From Nitrososphaerota archaeon (lineage in GTDB: Archaea > Thermoproteota > Nitrososphaeria_A > Caldarchaeales > Wolframiiraptoraceae), in contig JAGGRY010000049.1 of the NCBI GenBank assembly GCA_021159365.1, positions 1 to 47,465 of the forward strand: a stretch of DNA of 47,465 bases, read 5' to 3'. Both the position numbers and the translations under genes were made by a program. Shown one piece after another: positions 7,643 through 16,730 of this stretch (position 1 is the stretch's first letter; the number at the start of each line of letters is the position of its first letter). The notes below the pieces were generated by a model. The model was not told where the DNA came from. It made no database searches and worked only from the letters and a program-made list of their open reading frames with translations.

Positions 7643-8908
7643 ATGGGGATGACTATAACCGAGAAAATACTTGCAAGAGCCTCGAACAAGGAGAGGGTTG
7701 ACCCCGGCGAGATAATCATCGCGAGAGTTGACAAGGTAATGATACATGATGTCTCAGGTCCTCCAGCCCTAAAGATCCTCGAAGATCTAGGAGTTGAGAA
7801 AGTCTTTGATCCAAGTAGAGTTTGGGTGACAGAAGACCATTTCGTCCCGCCGCCTGATACGAAATCCGCCAAAAACTTGATCGAACTCAGGAGGCTCGCC
7901 GCGAAATATGGTTTAAGAAAATATTATCGATGGGGTGTAGGCCAATATGGAGTATGCCATGCATTATGTTTCGAAGAGGCGTTGGTTGCTCCCGGAGAGG
8001 TGTTCATCGGAGGAGACTCGCACACGAATACCGCAGGAGGGATAGGATCTTTCGCGGCTGGAATGGGACACACTGACATCGCTTTCATCTTAAAGAATGG
8101 ATGGACTTGGCTAAGAGTTCCAGAAACTCTCCTATTCAAGATTAATGGAAAATTAAGAGAGCACGTTATGGCGAAGGATCTAGCCCTACATATAATCGGT
8201 GAAATAGGGGCTTCTGGAGCAAGCTATAAGGCCATGGAGTTTAAGGGTGAGGGAATTAAGAATATGAATCTTGAAGAGAGGTTAACTCTATGTAATATGA
8301 CGACTGAAGCCGGAGCGAAGAATGGGATAATAGAACCTGACGAGAAGACAATTCAATACTTCAAGGAAAGAGGCGTTGAATTCAAGCCAGTATGTAGTGA
8401 TGAGGATGCGGAATATCTAGAGGAATTCAGTGTAGATGCATCGAAGGTCGAGCCTATGGTCGCCAAGCCAGTATCTCCCGCAAACTCTTCTCCAGTCTCC
8501 GAAGATGAAGGTCTCGAAATCGATAGAGTTTATATCGGCTCATGCACAGGTGGAAAGTTATTTGACTTGAGGATGGCCGCGAGGATTATGAAAAACAGAA
8601 GGGTGAAGATTAGAACGGAGATAGCTCCAGCAACACAATCAATCTATCTAAAGGCGTTAAATGAGGGCTTGATTGAGATCTTCGCTAAAGCTGGAGCAAT
8701 AATCCTTCCGCCAACATGTGGAGCTTGCTTCGGAGGCCATATGGGAGTTTTGGGCGAAGGTGAGATTTGCGTCTCAACGACGAATAGAAACTTTCCCGGG
8801 AGAATGGGGCATAGAAGTTCAAAAGTATATCTGGTTTCTCCATTGACGGCCGCTGCATCGGCGATTACCGGAAGATTAACTAATCCAAGGGAGTTTCTTC
8901 ATGGGTGA
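7643..8908 (+). CDS. leuC: 3-isopropylmalate dehydratase large subunit
   Basis: With LeuD it isomerises 2-isopropylmalate to 3-isopropylmalate. The 421-residue archaeal-type LeuC belongs to the aconitase superfamily. The three [4Fe-4S] cysteines are visible as C301 in 'GSCTGG', and C359 and C362 in 'PPTCGACFGGHMG'. 'GGDSHTNTAGGIG' and 'NRNFPGRMG' are also typical. Homoaconitase is nearly indistinguishable by sequence, but the surrounding leu/ilv genes point to leucine. It begins 3 bp after the ilvC stop; an internal ATG two codons later is an alternative start. Confidence 0.92.
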   Translation: MGMTITEKILARASNKERVDPGEIIIARVDKVMIHDVSGPPALKILEDLGVEKVFDPSRVWVTEDHFVPPPDTKSAKNLIELRRLAAKYGLRKYYRWGVGQYGVCHALCFEEALVAPGEVFIGGDSHTNTAGGIGSFAAGMGHTDIAFILKNGWTWLRVPETLLFKINGKLREHVMAKDLALHIIGEIGASGASYKAMEFKGEGIKNMNLEERLTLCNMTTEAGAKNGIIEPDEKTIQYFKERGVEFKPVCSDEDAEYLEEFSVDASKVEPMVAKPVSPANSSPVSEDEGLEIDRVYIGSCTGGKLFDLRMAARIMKNRRVKIRTEIAPATQSIYLKALNEGLIEIFAKAGAIILPPTCGACFGGHMGVLGEGEICVSTTNRNFPGRMGHRSSKVYLVSPLTAAASAITGRLTNPREFLHG

Positions 8909-9414
8909 GAGTCTTGATGAAGGTGTTTAGGGGTAGAGTTCACAAGTTTGGAGACGATATAGACACCGACGTGATAATTCCAGGAAAATATCTGAAGGAG
9001 TTTGATCCAAAAGAGCTCGCGAAACATGCAATGGAAGGAGTTGATCCAGAATTCCCGAGAAAAGTTGGGGTTGGAGATTTCATCTTGGCTGGAGAGAATT
9101 TTGGATGCGGCTCAAGCAGAGAACATGCTCCGATGGCACTACACGCCGCGGGGATAAGAATAGTTCTCGCGAAGTCATTTGCTCGAATCTTTTATAGAAA
9201 TTCGATTAATGGAGCATATCTTCTTCCAATAGAGATAGATGATGACATTTATAACTCGATAAGCGATGGAGATGAAGTCGAACTCGATTTAAACAAGATG
9301 ACATTAAGAAATCTCACAAGCGGCGGAGAATTCGCATTAAAGGAGATTCCTGAAATAGTTGTGGAGATATTTGAAGCCGGAGGAATTCTGAAATGGAAGC
9401 CGAAAAAGCTTTGA
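8905..9414 (+). CDS. leuD: 3-isopropylmalate dehydratase small subunit
   Basis: This swivelling domain partners LeuC. Key motifs are '[17 protein letters not shown]' at the N terminus and '[14 protein letters not shown]', which carries the active-site serine/arginine loop. The first possible start is GTG 8905, overlapping the leuC stop by 4 bp. The ATG at 8917 gives '[18 protein letters not shown]', which matches the usual family beginning better. It overlaps ilvD by 22 bp, so leuC, leuD and ilvD are probably translationally coupled. Confidence 0.9.
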   Translation: MRVLMKVFRGRVHKFGDDIDTDVIIPGKYLKEFDPKELAKHAMEGVDPEFPRKVGVGDFILAGENFGCGSSREHAPMALHAAGIRIVLAKSFARIFYRNSINGAYLLPIEIDDDIYNSISDGDEVELDLNKMTLRNLTSGGEFALKEIPEIVVEIFEAGGILKWKPKKL

Positions 9415-11081
9415 GACATAGGAGCAGGAAGATAGTTGAGGGAGTTGAAAGGGCTCCGCATAGAAGTCTCCTAAGAGCTGTGGGGCTTTCGGACGAGGAC
9501 TTCACAAAACCCCTAATAGGGTTGGCGAATTCATGGAATGAGATCGTTCCAGGCCACATCCATCTAAGAGATGTTTCAGCAAGAGTTAAGGAAGGTGTTA
9601 GAGAAGCTGGAGGAGTTCCGCTGGAATTTAACACGATAGCTGTCTGTGATGGAATAGCTATGGGTCATGAGGGCATGAGATACTCGCTTGTGAGCAGGGA
9701 AATTATCGCGGACTCCATTGAAATAATGGCCATGGCTCATGGGTTTGACGCGCTTGTCTTATTATCGAGCTGTGATAAGATAGAGCCTGGAATGATCATG
9801 GCCTCCGCCAGATTAAATATACCATCAATATTCGTGAACGGAGGCCCCATGCTCGCCGGAAGAATCGGAGATAAGAGATGCGGAGTCGGAGACGTATTCG
9901 AGGCCATTGGAAAATATTCTTCAGGAGAGATAACTCTTCAAGAACTCAGGGAAATAGAGCTTAAGGCATGTCCTGGACCCGGATCATGCTCAGGTCTTTA
10001 CACGGCGAACACCATGGCCATATTGATTGAAGCTCTTGGCCTCTCCTTACCTGGAAGCTCGACCGCGCCCGCAGTAAGCTCTGAGAGACTGATCCATGCT
10101 AAGAATGCTGGAAGGATTATCTTGAATGCTCTTGAAAATGGCTTGAAGCCTAGGGATATCCTGACGTTTGAGGCATTTGAAAATGCGATAGCGGTTGACT
10201 CAGCCATAGGTGGATCGACGAACGCTGTTCTCCACTTACTCGCAATAGCTCATGAAGCCGGAGTAAAGTTAACTTTAGATGAATTTGAGAAGATAAGTTC
10301 TAGGACTCCTCACATAGCTGACCTCGCTCCAGGGGGCAAATACTTCGTTGAAGATCTCCATAGGGTTGGCGGAGTCCCCCTTATCATGAAGTATCTAATG
10401 AAGCATGGGTTGATAAATGGAGATGCATTGACGATCAATGGAAAGACCGTTAAGGAGAATTTGAACGAGTTTAAGCCTAAGTCGAACGGGCAAGATGTTG
10501 TTAGAGATCCATCAAATCCGATACATGAGAGAGGCGCGATAGTGGTATTGAAAGGAAACCTCGCTCCAGAGGGAGCTGTGGTAAAGCTCGCGGGAGTTAA
10601 ACAATTTAAACACATTGGAAGAGCGAAAATATTCGATTCCGAGGAAGAGGCGTTTAAAGCTGTGATAAATAATCAAATCGAGGATGGAGACGTTCTAGTC
10701 GTCAGATATGAGGGGCCTAGAGGAGGGCCGGGAATGAGGGAGATGCTCTCAATAACAGCCGCGATAGTTGGGAAAGGAATAGGTGAAAAAGTCGCCATGA
10801 TAACCGATGGAAGATTCTCCGGCGCAACAAGAGGATTGATGGTCGGACACATTTCACCCGAAGCCGCGGTTGGAGGGCCGATAGCCGTTGTCAAGAATGG
10901 AGATATTATCGGAATAGATGTTAAGGAAAGGAAGATCTGGGTCGATTTACCTGATTCCGAGCTTGAGAAGAGGCTTAGGGAATGGAAGCCCAAGAAAAAG
11001 CATCTAACAGGAGTCTTAGCCAGATATGCTAAGCTATTCTCCTCGGCCTCGATTGGAGCAATTTCACGTCCACCAGTTTGA
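9393..11081 (+). CDS. ilvD: Dihydroxy-acid dehydratase
   Basis: It dehydrates 2,3-dihydroxy acids to the 2-oxoacid precursors of valine and isoleucine, using an Fe-S cluster and Mg. The protein has 562 residues. Visible cluster and metal motifs are 'CDKIEPGM' (C127) and '[16 protein letters not shown]' (C193-C199). Where [2Fe-2S]-type enzymes have PCNxHL, this protein has PGHIHL (53-58), as in E. coli IlvD, which suggests the oxygen-sensitive [4Fe-4S] subtype. It is the last gene of the leuA-ilvBN-ilvC-leuCD-ilvD run. After it there are 81 bp with a short T run (11095-11101) before the end of the convergent SDR gene. Confidence 0.93.
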   Translation: MEAEKALRHRSRKIVEGVERAPHRSLLRAVGLSDEDFTKPLIGLANSWNEIVPGHIHLRDVSARVKEGVREAGGVPLEFNTIAVCDGIAMGHEGMRYSLVSREIIADSIEIMAMAHGFDALVLLSSCDKIEPGMIMASARLNIPSIFVNGGPMLAGRIGDKRCGVGDVFEAIGKYSSGEITLQELREIELKACPGPGSCSGLYTANTMAILIEALGLSLPGSSTAPAVSSERLIHAKNAGRIILNALENGLKPRDILTFEAFENAIAVDSAIGGSTNAVLHLLAIAHEAGVKLTLDEFEKISSRTPHIADLAPGGKYFVEDLHRVGGVPLIMKYLMKHGLINGDALTINGKTVKENLNEFKPKSNGQDVVRDPSNPIHERGAIVVLKGNLAPEGAVVKLAGVKQFKHIGRAKIFDSEEEAFKAVINNQIEDGDVLVVRYEGPRGGPGMREMLSITAAIVGKGIGEKVAMITDGRFSGATRGLMVGHISPEAAVGGPIAVVKNGDIIGIDVKERKIWVDLPDSELEKRLREWKPKKKHLTGVLARYAKLFSSASIGAISRPPV

Positions 11082-11162
11082 TTCAAATCGCCTCATTTTT
11101 CTACTGAAAACACCACGCGATCGTGAAGTGAATGAGCAGAAAAATATTGTGAAGAGCTTATG

Positions 11163-11966
11163 TTAAGCTGAGAGAAAACCTCCATCAACTGGCAGTATCG
11201 CGCCGTTCACATAGCTTGACAGGTCGCTTGCCAAAAATAGTATCGCCCTCGCGACTTCATCCGGTTTCCCAAATCTGCCGAGCGGCAATCTAGACTTGAA
11301 CATTGCTCCAAGTCTCACTCGCTCAAGATCGAATCTCAAAACAGTCCTCATCATAAGCTTCTTCACTCCAGGCGTTTCTATTCCGCCAGGGACGACGGCG
11401 TTGATCCTGAATCCCCTCCTGCCATACTCCCGCGCTAGTGTCCTCGTTAGGGCTATGACCCCGATCTTGCTTATACTATAGTGGGCGAGTTCAGACGCGA
11501 ACGGCAAGATTGCTTCTATCGAAGATACATTAACTATAACTCCACCTTTGTTCAGCCTACGCTTAATCATGTGGTGACACATCCAGATAGCGGAATAGAG
11601 ATTCACGCTGATCGCCTTGTCCAGAGAATCTTCATCAAGCTCAAGGAAATCCTTGAAGAAGTATACTCCAGCATTATTGATCAGTATATCTGGCTCTCGT
11701 CCTCTAAGAGAATCCCAAAGAGCATCTATCTCATCTTTACGTGATAGATCTGCTTTATACAAATTCACCTCGACGCCAGTCTTGGAAATTTTATCGCCGA
11801 CAAGCCTTAATCCATCCATATCGATATCGACGAGTTCTAAGCTCGCCCCGGCTTCCGCCAACCTATATGCCGTCGCTTCTCCGATACCGGAGGCCGCGCC
11901 CGTAACTAGAGCGCGTCTCTCTTTCAGCGAAATGAGTTTCGCCAAGTTAGGAGTGATCAACGGCAT
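11163..11966 (-). CDS. Short-chain dehydrogenase/reductase (SDR, classical type)
   Basis: An NAD(P)-dependent oxidoreductase of 267 residues. It has the cofactor motif 'TGAASGIG', 'NNAG' in the central strand, the catalytic serine in 'VNVSSIEAI', the Y-x-x-x-K pair in 'YSISK', and the C-terminal 'PVDGGFLS' ending typical of FabG/sugar dehydrogenase-like SDRs. D50 (VDIDMDG) at the end of strand 2 suggests NAD rather than NADP preference. The substrate cannot be told; 3-oxoacyl reductases, sugar dehydrogenases and alcohol dehydrogenases share these features. It is transcribed alone, divergently from pcn, with an AT-rich TATA candidate (11999-12007) about 35 bp upstream of its ATG. Confidence 0.85.
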   Translation of the reverse strand: MPLITPNLAKLISLKERRALVTGAASGIGEATAYRLAEAGASLELVDIDMDGLRLVGDKISKTGVEVNLYKADLSRKDEIDALWDSLRGREPDILINNAGVYFFKDFLELDEDSLDKAISVNLYSAIWMCHHMIKRRLNKGGVIVNVSSIEAILPFASELAHYSISKIGVIALTRTLAREYGRRGFRINAVVPGGIETPGVKKLMMRTVLRFDLERVRLGAMFKSRLPLGRFGKPDEVARAILFLASDLSSYVNGAILPVDGGFLSA

Positions 11967-11999
11967 GATTCGAATAGCATTTTTGAGCCTTATATCTCT

Positions 12000-12122
12000 T
12001 TTATATCCACTGGAACCCCACGCTTTCCCACGCCCGCTCTTCCTTCAATAATCTCCTCGACCTAGTCTTGCTAGGGATCTAGGATATCCGCGGGTATGAC
12101 CGAAGAGGGTATTCGGAAGCGG
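12000..12122. other. Intergenic GC-rich segment with short hairpins upstream of pcn
   Basis: Between the SDR promoter and the pcn promoter lies a GC-rich stretch with at least two small inverted repeats: CCTAG-tcttg-CTAGG near 12060 and CCGAA-gagggta-TTCGG near 12100. In an AT-leaning genome this could mark a small structured RNA or simply promoter architecture. No known RNA family or C/D-box layout is recognisable. Confidence 0.2.
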
Positions 12123-12129
12123 GGATAAA

Positions 12130-12150
12130 TCAACCTTAATTAAGCCCTAA
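12130..12150 (+). promoter_or_regulatory. Probable TATA promoter of pcn
   Basis: The palindromic A/T element CTTAATTAAG (12135-12144) lies 31-40 bp before the pcn ATG (12175). That would place the transcription start close to the GAGGAG ribosome-binding site (12167-12172). The spacing fits an archaeal TATA box. Confidence 0.4.
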
Positions 12151-12174
12151 CGCAACTAAAATCTCTGAGGAGAG

Positions 12175-12939
12175 ATGTCGTTTAGAATGAGGTTGCCGAG
12201 CGCCGATTACTTCTCAGACTTAATGAAAGCTGTTCAAGCAGTAGTCGATGAAGGAACCTTCAAGATAGATCAGGAAGGAATGAAGCTCATAGCCATGGAT
12301 CCAGCCCATATCTCTCTAGTCGATTTCGAGCTGAGTAGCTCCGCCGCTGAAGAATACGTCTGTGAAGGAGAGCTCCAGATGACCGTAAGCATATCCGAGC
12401 TAATGAAGTTCTTGAAGAGGGCTAAGAAGGGCGAGAGTTTAACTCTTTCCTATGACGAAGGTGCAAAGAAGCTTGAGCTAACGCTGGTCGATGCAACCGG
12501 GTCTAGGGAGAAGATCTTCACCCTAAACACTCTAGAGACCGTTGAAGCCAGAAGCGTTACCCCAAGGCTAAGCTTTGATGCAAAGGCCAGGGTGGGTGTC
12601 GATGCTGTAAAGGATGCGGTGAGAGATAGCGGAGTTGTGAGCGACTATGTAAAGATAACGATAAATCCCGACGCCGTCGTCTTCTTGGCCAAAGGAGAGC
12701 TTGGAACGGTTCAAACAAAGCTCTCAAAGATGGGTGCAGCGGTCTATGAGATTGAAGCAGATAAAGAGGTTTGGGCGCATTTCAGCATAAACTATCTCGA
12801 CAAGATAGTTAAGCCCGCATCCTCACTAAGCGATGAGGTGGTCATGCAATTATCGACAAATAAGCCCATAAAGCTCTCATTCCCAATACCCTCTGGAAGA
12901 CTTGAGTATCTCATCGCTCCAAGGATAGAAGGTGCCTAG
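12175..12939 (+). CDS. pcn: DNA polymerase sliding clamp PCNA
   Basis: It forms the trimeric ring that tethers DNA polymerases, ligase and FEN1 to DNA. The 254 residues show the two-domain PCNA fold: 'FKIDQEGMKLIAMDPAHISLVDFEL' in the first domain, the interdomain connector 'LNTLETVEARSVTPRLSF' around 120-135, and the C-terminal 'SGRLEYLIAPRI', which normally contributes to binding PIP-box partners. A GAGGAG site 2 nt before the ATG supports the start. It is a single-copy-looking gene without replication neighbours here. Confidence 0.95.
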   Translation: MSFRMRLPSADYFSDLMKAVQAVVDEGTFKIDQEGMKLIAMDPAHISLVDFELSSSAAEEYVCEGELQMTVSISELMKFLKRAKKGESLTLSYDEGAKKLELTLVDATGSREKIFTLNTLETVEARSVTPRLSFDAKARVGVDAVKDAVRDSGVVSDYVKITINPDAVVFLAKGELGTVQTKLSKMGAAVYEIEADKEVWAHFSINYLDKIVKPASSLSDEVVMQLSTNKPIKLSFPIPSGRLEYLIAPRIEGA

Positions 12940-13059
12940 ATGATGCTGATCCACCCGATAAGATAATAAGCTCCCAAATTCATAAAGAACTTGAGGGAGA
13001 ACGATATTTGATAACCATAGATTCTCTTCATCGAGATCCGAGGGGAGTGGTCTAAAGGT

Positions 13060-14232
13060 TTGAAGGCTCTCATAATAGGTGTAGGTGCAGTTGGATCTGT
13101 TATAGCTAAACATTTGGCGAAGAGCGAGGAAGTCGAGGAGCTTATAATCGCCGATAAAAGCCTTGAGCGAGCGAGGAGAGTCGCCGCCGAAGTTGGAAGG
13201 AGAAAAGCCGTTGCTAAGAGAGTGAATGCCCTAAACTATAGAAGAGTTGCGAAGCTTGCGAAGAATGCTGATATATTGATAAACGCTACTCTACCGAAGT
13301 TCAATCTCTCTCTCATGAAGGCATGCTTGGAGGCTGGAGCCCATTACATAGATTTAGCGAGCGACGACACCGATGAGCAGATAAAACTTAATCGGAGATT
13401 CAAGGAGCAGGGATTAATAGCTTTAATCTGCATGGGCGAGGATCCAGGATTATCTAATATCTTGGCTAGATATGGAGTTGAACAGCTCTCGAAGGCTAGG
13501 TCTATCAAGATAAGAGATTGTGAGAGCAGCATAATTAAGGGGATGAGAACGCATCTAACCCCACTCTACTCGAAAGAGGTCTACTTCAGTGAACTCTCAG
13601 AATCAGCCTACATCTATCAGAATGGAAGATATAGGAGATTGCCTCCATTAAGCGGATATGAGGAATATGAGTTTCCTCCACCGATCGGGAGAATGCCCGT
13701 CTACGCGGTCTCCCATGAAGAGGTCTTTACGATCCCAAAATACATAAAGGGGATAAAATATGTGGACTTCAAGCTCTTCATACCATCTGACGTGGTCCAG
13801 ATACTCAAGGTCTTAAAGGTTCTAGGCTTGCTAAGTAAGAAGAAGATCAGGGTAGATGGTCAGGAGATCTCTCCTGCGAAAGTATTATACGCGGTTCTCC
13901 CAGATCCAGAAGAACTTATAGGAAAAGTCTCAGGCTATGCTGGAATAGTCGTTGAAGTTGAGGGTAGAAAGAATAGAAGGCGGGTCAAACATGTTCTCTA
14001 CACCTTGATGAGCCATGAAGAAGCATATAGGGAATTTGACACAACCGCCACAGCATATCTAACTGGAACTCCTCCAGCGGTAGCGGCTCTAATGATAGCG
14101 AAGGGGGAGATAAAGGAGAAAGGGGTTTATCCGCCTGAAAACTTAAAGCCTGAACCAGTTCTCAGAAACCTCGCAGAATACGATATAGTGATAAACGATT
14201 TAGTGACCGAAGAGACCCCGATAACGAGATAA
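13060..14232 (+). CDS. Saccharopine dehydrogenase-like oxidoreductase
   Basis: A 390-residue NAD(P)-binding protein with an N-terminal Rossmann motif 'IIGVGAVGSVIAKHL', followed by 'NATLPKFNLSLMKACLEAGAHYIDLAS' and 'CMGEDPGLSNILAR', all typical of the saccharopine dehydrogenase / carboxynorspermidine synthase family. A C-terminal substrate domain ends in 'ATAYLTGTPPAVAALMIAKG'. In archaea these proteins may serve lysine, polyamine or unknown 2-oxo/amino acid metabolism; no partner enzyme lies next to it, so the substrate is unknown. The start is TTG 13060, the only start giving the full Rossmann strand. A GAGGGGAG site lies 12 nt upstream. Confidence 0.8.
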   Translation: MKALIIGVGAVGSVIAKHLAKSEEVEELIIADKSLERARRVAAEVGRRKAVAKRVNALNYRRVAKLAKNADILINATLPKFNLSLMKACLEAGAHYIDLASDDTDEQIKLNRRFKEQGLIALICMGEDPGLSNILARYGVEQLSKARSIKIRDCESSIIKGMRTHLTPLYSKEVYFSELSESAYIYQNGRYRRLPPLSGYEEYEFPPPIGRMPVYAVSHEEVFTIPKYIKGIKYVDFKLFIPSDVVQILKVLKVLGLLSKKKIRVDGQEISPAKVLYAVLPDPEELIGKVSGYAGIVVEVEGRKNRRRVKHVLYTLMSHEEAYREFDTTATAYLTGTPPAVAALMIAKGEIKEKGVYPPENLKPEPVLRNLAEYDIVINDLVTEETPITR

Positions 14233-14234
14233 GC

Positions 14235-14245
14235 TAAAATAAAAA
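14235..14245 (+). promoter_or_regulatory. TATA box of tRNA-Pro
   Basis: The A-rich TAAAATAAAAA element ends 21 bp before the tRNA 5' end, the spacing expected for an archaeal tRNA promoter. Confidence 0.4.
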
Positions 14246-14266
14246 GCCGAGCTTACTAGCAAAGTA

Positions 14267-14341
14267 GGGGCCGTGGTCTAGCTTGGCTATGATTCGCGGC
14301 TCGGGCCCGCGAGGTCCTGGGTTCAAATCCCAGCGGCCCCA
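14267..14341 (+). tRNA. tRNA-Pro (anticodon CGG)
   Basis: A full cloverleaf can be folded. The acceptor stem GGGGCCG (14267-14273) pairs with CGGCCCC (14334-14340). There is a D arm with AGCTTGGCT. The anticodon stem CGCGG/CCGCG (14295-14299/14307-14311) closes the loop CTCGGGC with anticodon CGG at 14302-14304 and G37. The T arm is CTGGG-TTCAAAT-CCCAG, and the discriminator is A (14341). There is no intron, and the 3' CCA is not encoded (ACCT follows). The codon read is CCG. Confidence 0.95.
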
Positions 14342-14412
14342 CCTTGCTGCATCTCTCCCCGGAATTGTCTATGATTTAAGAGCTATTAGGTGAGCTTTAT
14401 TGGGTTAAGTGA

Positions 14413-15723
14413 ATGTTGTTGGATACTCCGAGGGGTATGGATGATCTGTTGCCGAGGGAGATGGCTCTAAAGAGGAGGATAGAGGATGTTATCAGAGAGG
14501 TCTTCAAGCTCTATGGATACCTTGAAGTCGAGACGCCCACCGTGGAATACTATGAACTCTTCGCGTTAAAATCTGGAGAAGAGATCAGGGAAAGAATGTT
14601 CGACTTCATCGATAAGGGCGGTAGAAGAGTCGTATTGAGGCCTGAGGTGACGGCGTCGATCGCCAGACTCGTCGCTTCGAAGCTCAAGGCCATGCCTCCA
14701 CCTTTAAGACTTGGATACATCGCAGACTGTTACAGATATGACGAACCTCAGTGGGGTAGAAGACGAAGATTTTGGCAAGGTGGATTCGAGCTAATCGGCA
14801 GTAAAGATCCGCTCGCAGACGCTGAGATCCTTGAAGTCAGCTACGAGGTCTTCAGCCGGATCGGATTAAGAGATCAATACTTTAAGGTTGGACATGTGGG
14901 GATCTTCAGAGAGATTTTGAAGAGCTATCGTGTAAATGAAAAGATCCAAGACAGAATTCTCACATTACTCGATAGAAAGATGATCGTAGAGGCTTTTGAT
15001 CTCATGAGGAAGAATGGAGTTGATGAAGATGGGGTTAAGGTGATTGAGAATTTGATGAAACTTGAGGGAACAGATTTAAGAAAAATATCAATAGATGCTT
15101 CAAATATCTTATCACCTTGGAAAGAGGCATATAGAGATCTTGAAGATCTTTGTGAAATAATAGATTTAGCGCGTGAAGGTGGAGTTGAGTCGAAGATGGT
15201 GGTCTCCCTCGGATTAGCTAGAGGACTTGAATACTACACAGGATTCATTTTCGAGCAAAGCGTCCCAGATCTTAGAATAGCGTTAAACGGCGGTGGAAGA
15301 TACGATAATTTGATCGAGTTATTTGGGGGAAATCCTACTCCAGCGGTTGGATGTGCAATCGGGATCACGAGAATTATGCAATATATCTTAGAAAAGAAAG
15401 CCGAGGAAACTCCGACGCCATCTAGACCAAGGATCTTATTGACCGGTGTTGCCGATGTATCAAAGAGGTATGTCATGAAAGTTGCGAGGATCTTAAGGGG
15501 CATGGGATTTGGAGTTGAGGTCGAAGTCTTATCTAGGAAGCTTCCATCAGCGATAGAGTATGCATTAAAAAGTGGGATGAAATTCATGATAATAGTTGGC
15601 AGGAGGGAGGAAGCTGAGGAGAAGATCTCAATACGAGACCTCGAACTCAGAAGACAAGTTGAGCTACCATTATCGGATGAAGAGAAAATTATGGAGGCAT
15701 TAACTGGAGTTGAACGTGTTTAA
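14413..15723 (+). CDS. hisS: Histidyl-tRNA synthetase
   Basis: A class II aminoacyl-tRNA synthetase that charges tRNA-His. The 436 residues begin with 'TPRGMDDLLPRE'. Class II motif 2 is seen as 'CYRYDEPQWGRRRRFWQGGFELIG' pieces at about 106-129. The histidine-specific signature 'GLARGLEYYTGFIFE' and 'NGGGRYDNLIELFGG' lie near 270-300. A C-terminal anticodon-binding domain of about 95 residues starts near 'PRILLTGV'. The complete motif 2 and anticodon domain argue against the HisZ regulatory paralogue. Its end overlaps the next gene by 14 bp. Confidence 0.93.
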   Translation: MLLDTPRGMDDLLPREMALKRRIEDVIREVFKLYGYLEVETPTVEYYELFALKSGEEIRERMFDFIDKGGRRVVLRPEVTASIARLVASKLKAMPPPLRLGYIADCYRYDEPQWGRRRRFWQGGFELIGSKDPLADAEILEVSYEVFSRIGLRDQYFKVGHVGIFREILKSYRVNEKIQDRILTLLDRKMIVEAFDLMRKNGVDEDGVKVIENLMKLEGTDLRKISIDASNILSPWKEAYRDLEDLCEIIDLAREGGVESKMVVSLGLARGLEYYTGFIFEQSVPDLRIALNGGGRYDNLIELFGGNPTPAVGCAIGITRIMQYILEKKAEETPTPSRPRILLTGVADVSKRYVMKVARILRGMGFGVEVEVLSRKLPSAIEYALKSGMKFMIIVGRREEAEEKISIRDLELRRQVELPLSDEEKIMEALTGVERV

Positions 15724-16504
15724 TCCGATAATCCACGTAGAAGCGGCCGCAGTCATCCTGATACTCTCCTTATTCTCACTTAGATTCAAGCTCCTGAATA
15801 AGAGTGGGGTTTTAGCATCGATCCCTATAGGCTATATAATCTATGTCTTTGGAGGAGTGGAGTACTTCATCCTACTGCTAGTCTTCTACCTAACATCTGG
15901 AATGGCGACAAAGCTCAGAGTCAGGCAAATTGGTAAAGAGGTAATGGATAAAGATTGGATTAGAAGCTGGAAAAATGTCGTAGCTAATGGGACCGCCGCC
16001 GTGATGATATCTTTACTCAGCGTCATGGGATTTGATCGAGGTCAAATTACAGCGGCTTATCTAGGAGCTGTGGGAACTGCTTTCGCCGATACGCTCGCGA
16101 CTGAGGTGGGATTGCTATATCCAAGGGAGCCGAGGCTCATAACGAATATGAGAAAGGTTGTGAGGGGAACTCCAGGCGCGGTCTCTCCATATGGCTATCT
16201 CGGCGGAATAATCGCCCTCCTAGTCTTGATGCTATCCTCGATGGTCACGGGGATTGCGGGCTTAAAAATAGTAATCGCGACGATGATCTCCGGAGTTTTA
16301 GGAATGACCATAGATAGCGTTTTAGGCGCAACCATCCAGTCAAAGTACAGGTGTATCGTGTGTGGGAAGCTCACGGAGAACAAAGTTCATTGTGGAAGAG
16401 CCGCGGAGAAGGTTGAAGGAATATCATTCATAGATACCCATATAGTAAATTTAATATCAACTATATCCGGAGCCGTAATCGCGTATCTAATAGCCTCTAC
16501 CTAG
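15710..16504 (+). CDS. DUF92 family integral membrane protein
   Basis: A 264-residue polytopic protein of the DUF92/TIGR00297 family, which is distantly related to CDP-alcohol/phytol-kinase-like membrane enzymes. About seven hydrophobic segments are visible. The family-typical stretch 'GTAFADTLATEVG' is followed by 'GTPGAVSPYGYLGG'. A cytosolic loop near the C terminus holds a zinc-ribbon-like set 'CIVCGKLTENKVHCG' (C-x2-C-x9-C). The first start is TTG 15710, overlapping hisS; GTG 15716 is an alternative. The family in archaea has no proven reaction; prenol or lipid phosphorylation is a reasonable guess. Confidence 0.8.
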   Translation: MNVFNPIIHVEAAAVILILSLFSLRFKLLNKSGVLASIPIGYIIYVFGGVEYFILLLVFYLTSGMATKLRVRQIGKEVMDKDWIRSWKNVVANGTAAVMISLLSVMGFDRGQITAAYLGAVGTAFADTLATEVGLLYPREPRLITNMRKVVRGTPGAVSPYGYLGGIIALLVLMLSSMVTGIAGLKIVIATMISGVLGMTIDSVLGATIQSKYRCIVCGKLTENKVHCGRAAEKVEGISFIDTHIVNLISTISGAVIAYLIAST

Positions 16505-16655
16505 ATAGCTGGTATGAGAAAAACTAACTTTAACGATCCGAGAGGCTAAGCCGTCATGCTTACTCGTCTTAAACTTTTTAACGAACCTCTCAACCCTATC
16601 TCCCGAGACCATCAATCCTTAAGAGAACCTTGGGATAAATAAGAATCCGCATCGA

Positions 16656-16730
16656 GGGCCCGTAGCGCAGCCTGGATAGCGCATCGGCCTTCTAAGCCGG
16701 GGGTCGGGGGTTCGAATCCCCCCGGGCCCG
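16656..16730 (+). tRNA. tRNA-Arg (anticodon TCT)
   Basis: The cloverleaf has acceptor GGGCCCG/CGGGCCC (16656-16662/16723-16729), D stem GCGC/GCGC, anticodon stem TCGGC/GCCGG with loop CTTCTAA and anticodon TCT (16690-16692), T arm GGGGG-TTCGAAT-CCCCC, and discriminator G at 16730. It reads AGA, a major arginine codon in this window. There is no intron and no encoded CCA. A TATA-like GATAAATAA lies about 15-25 bp upstream. The antiporter gene on the opposite strand runs into this tRNA and stops inside its anticodon loop. Confidence 0.95.

Noticed and set aside
12937-12990. C/D box sRNA after pcn (GATGATG followed by CTGA)
   Set aside because: C and D elements lie directly adjacent with no guide spacing and no C'/D' pair; chance is more likely.
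14413-15723. HisZ (regulatory HisS paralogue)
   Set aside because: Full class II motifs and an anticodon-binding domain are present, and no his operon is nearby.
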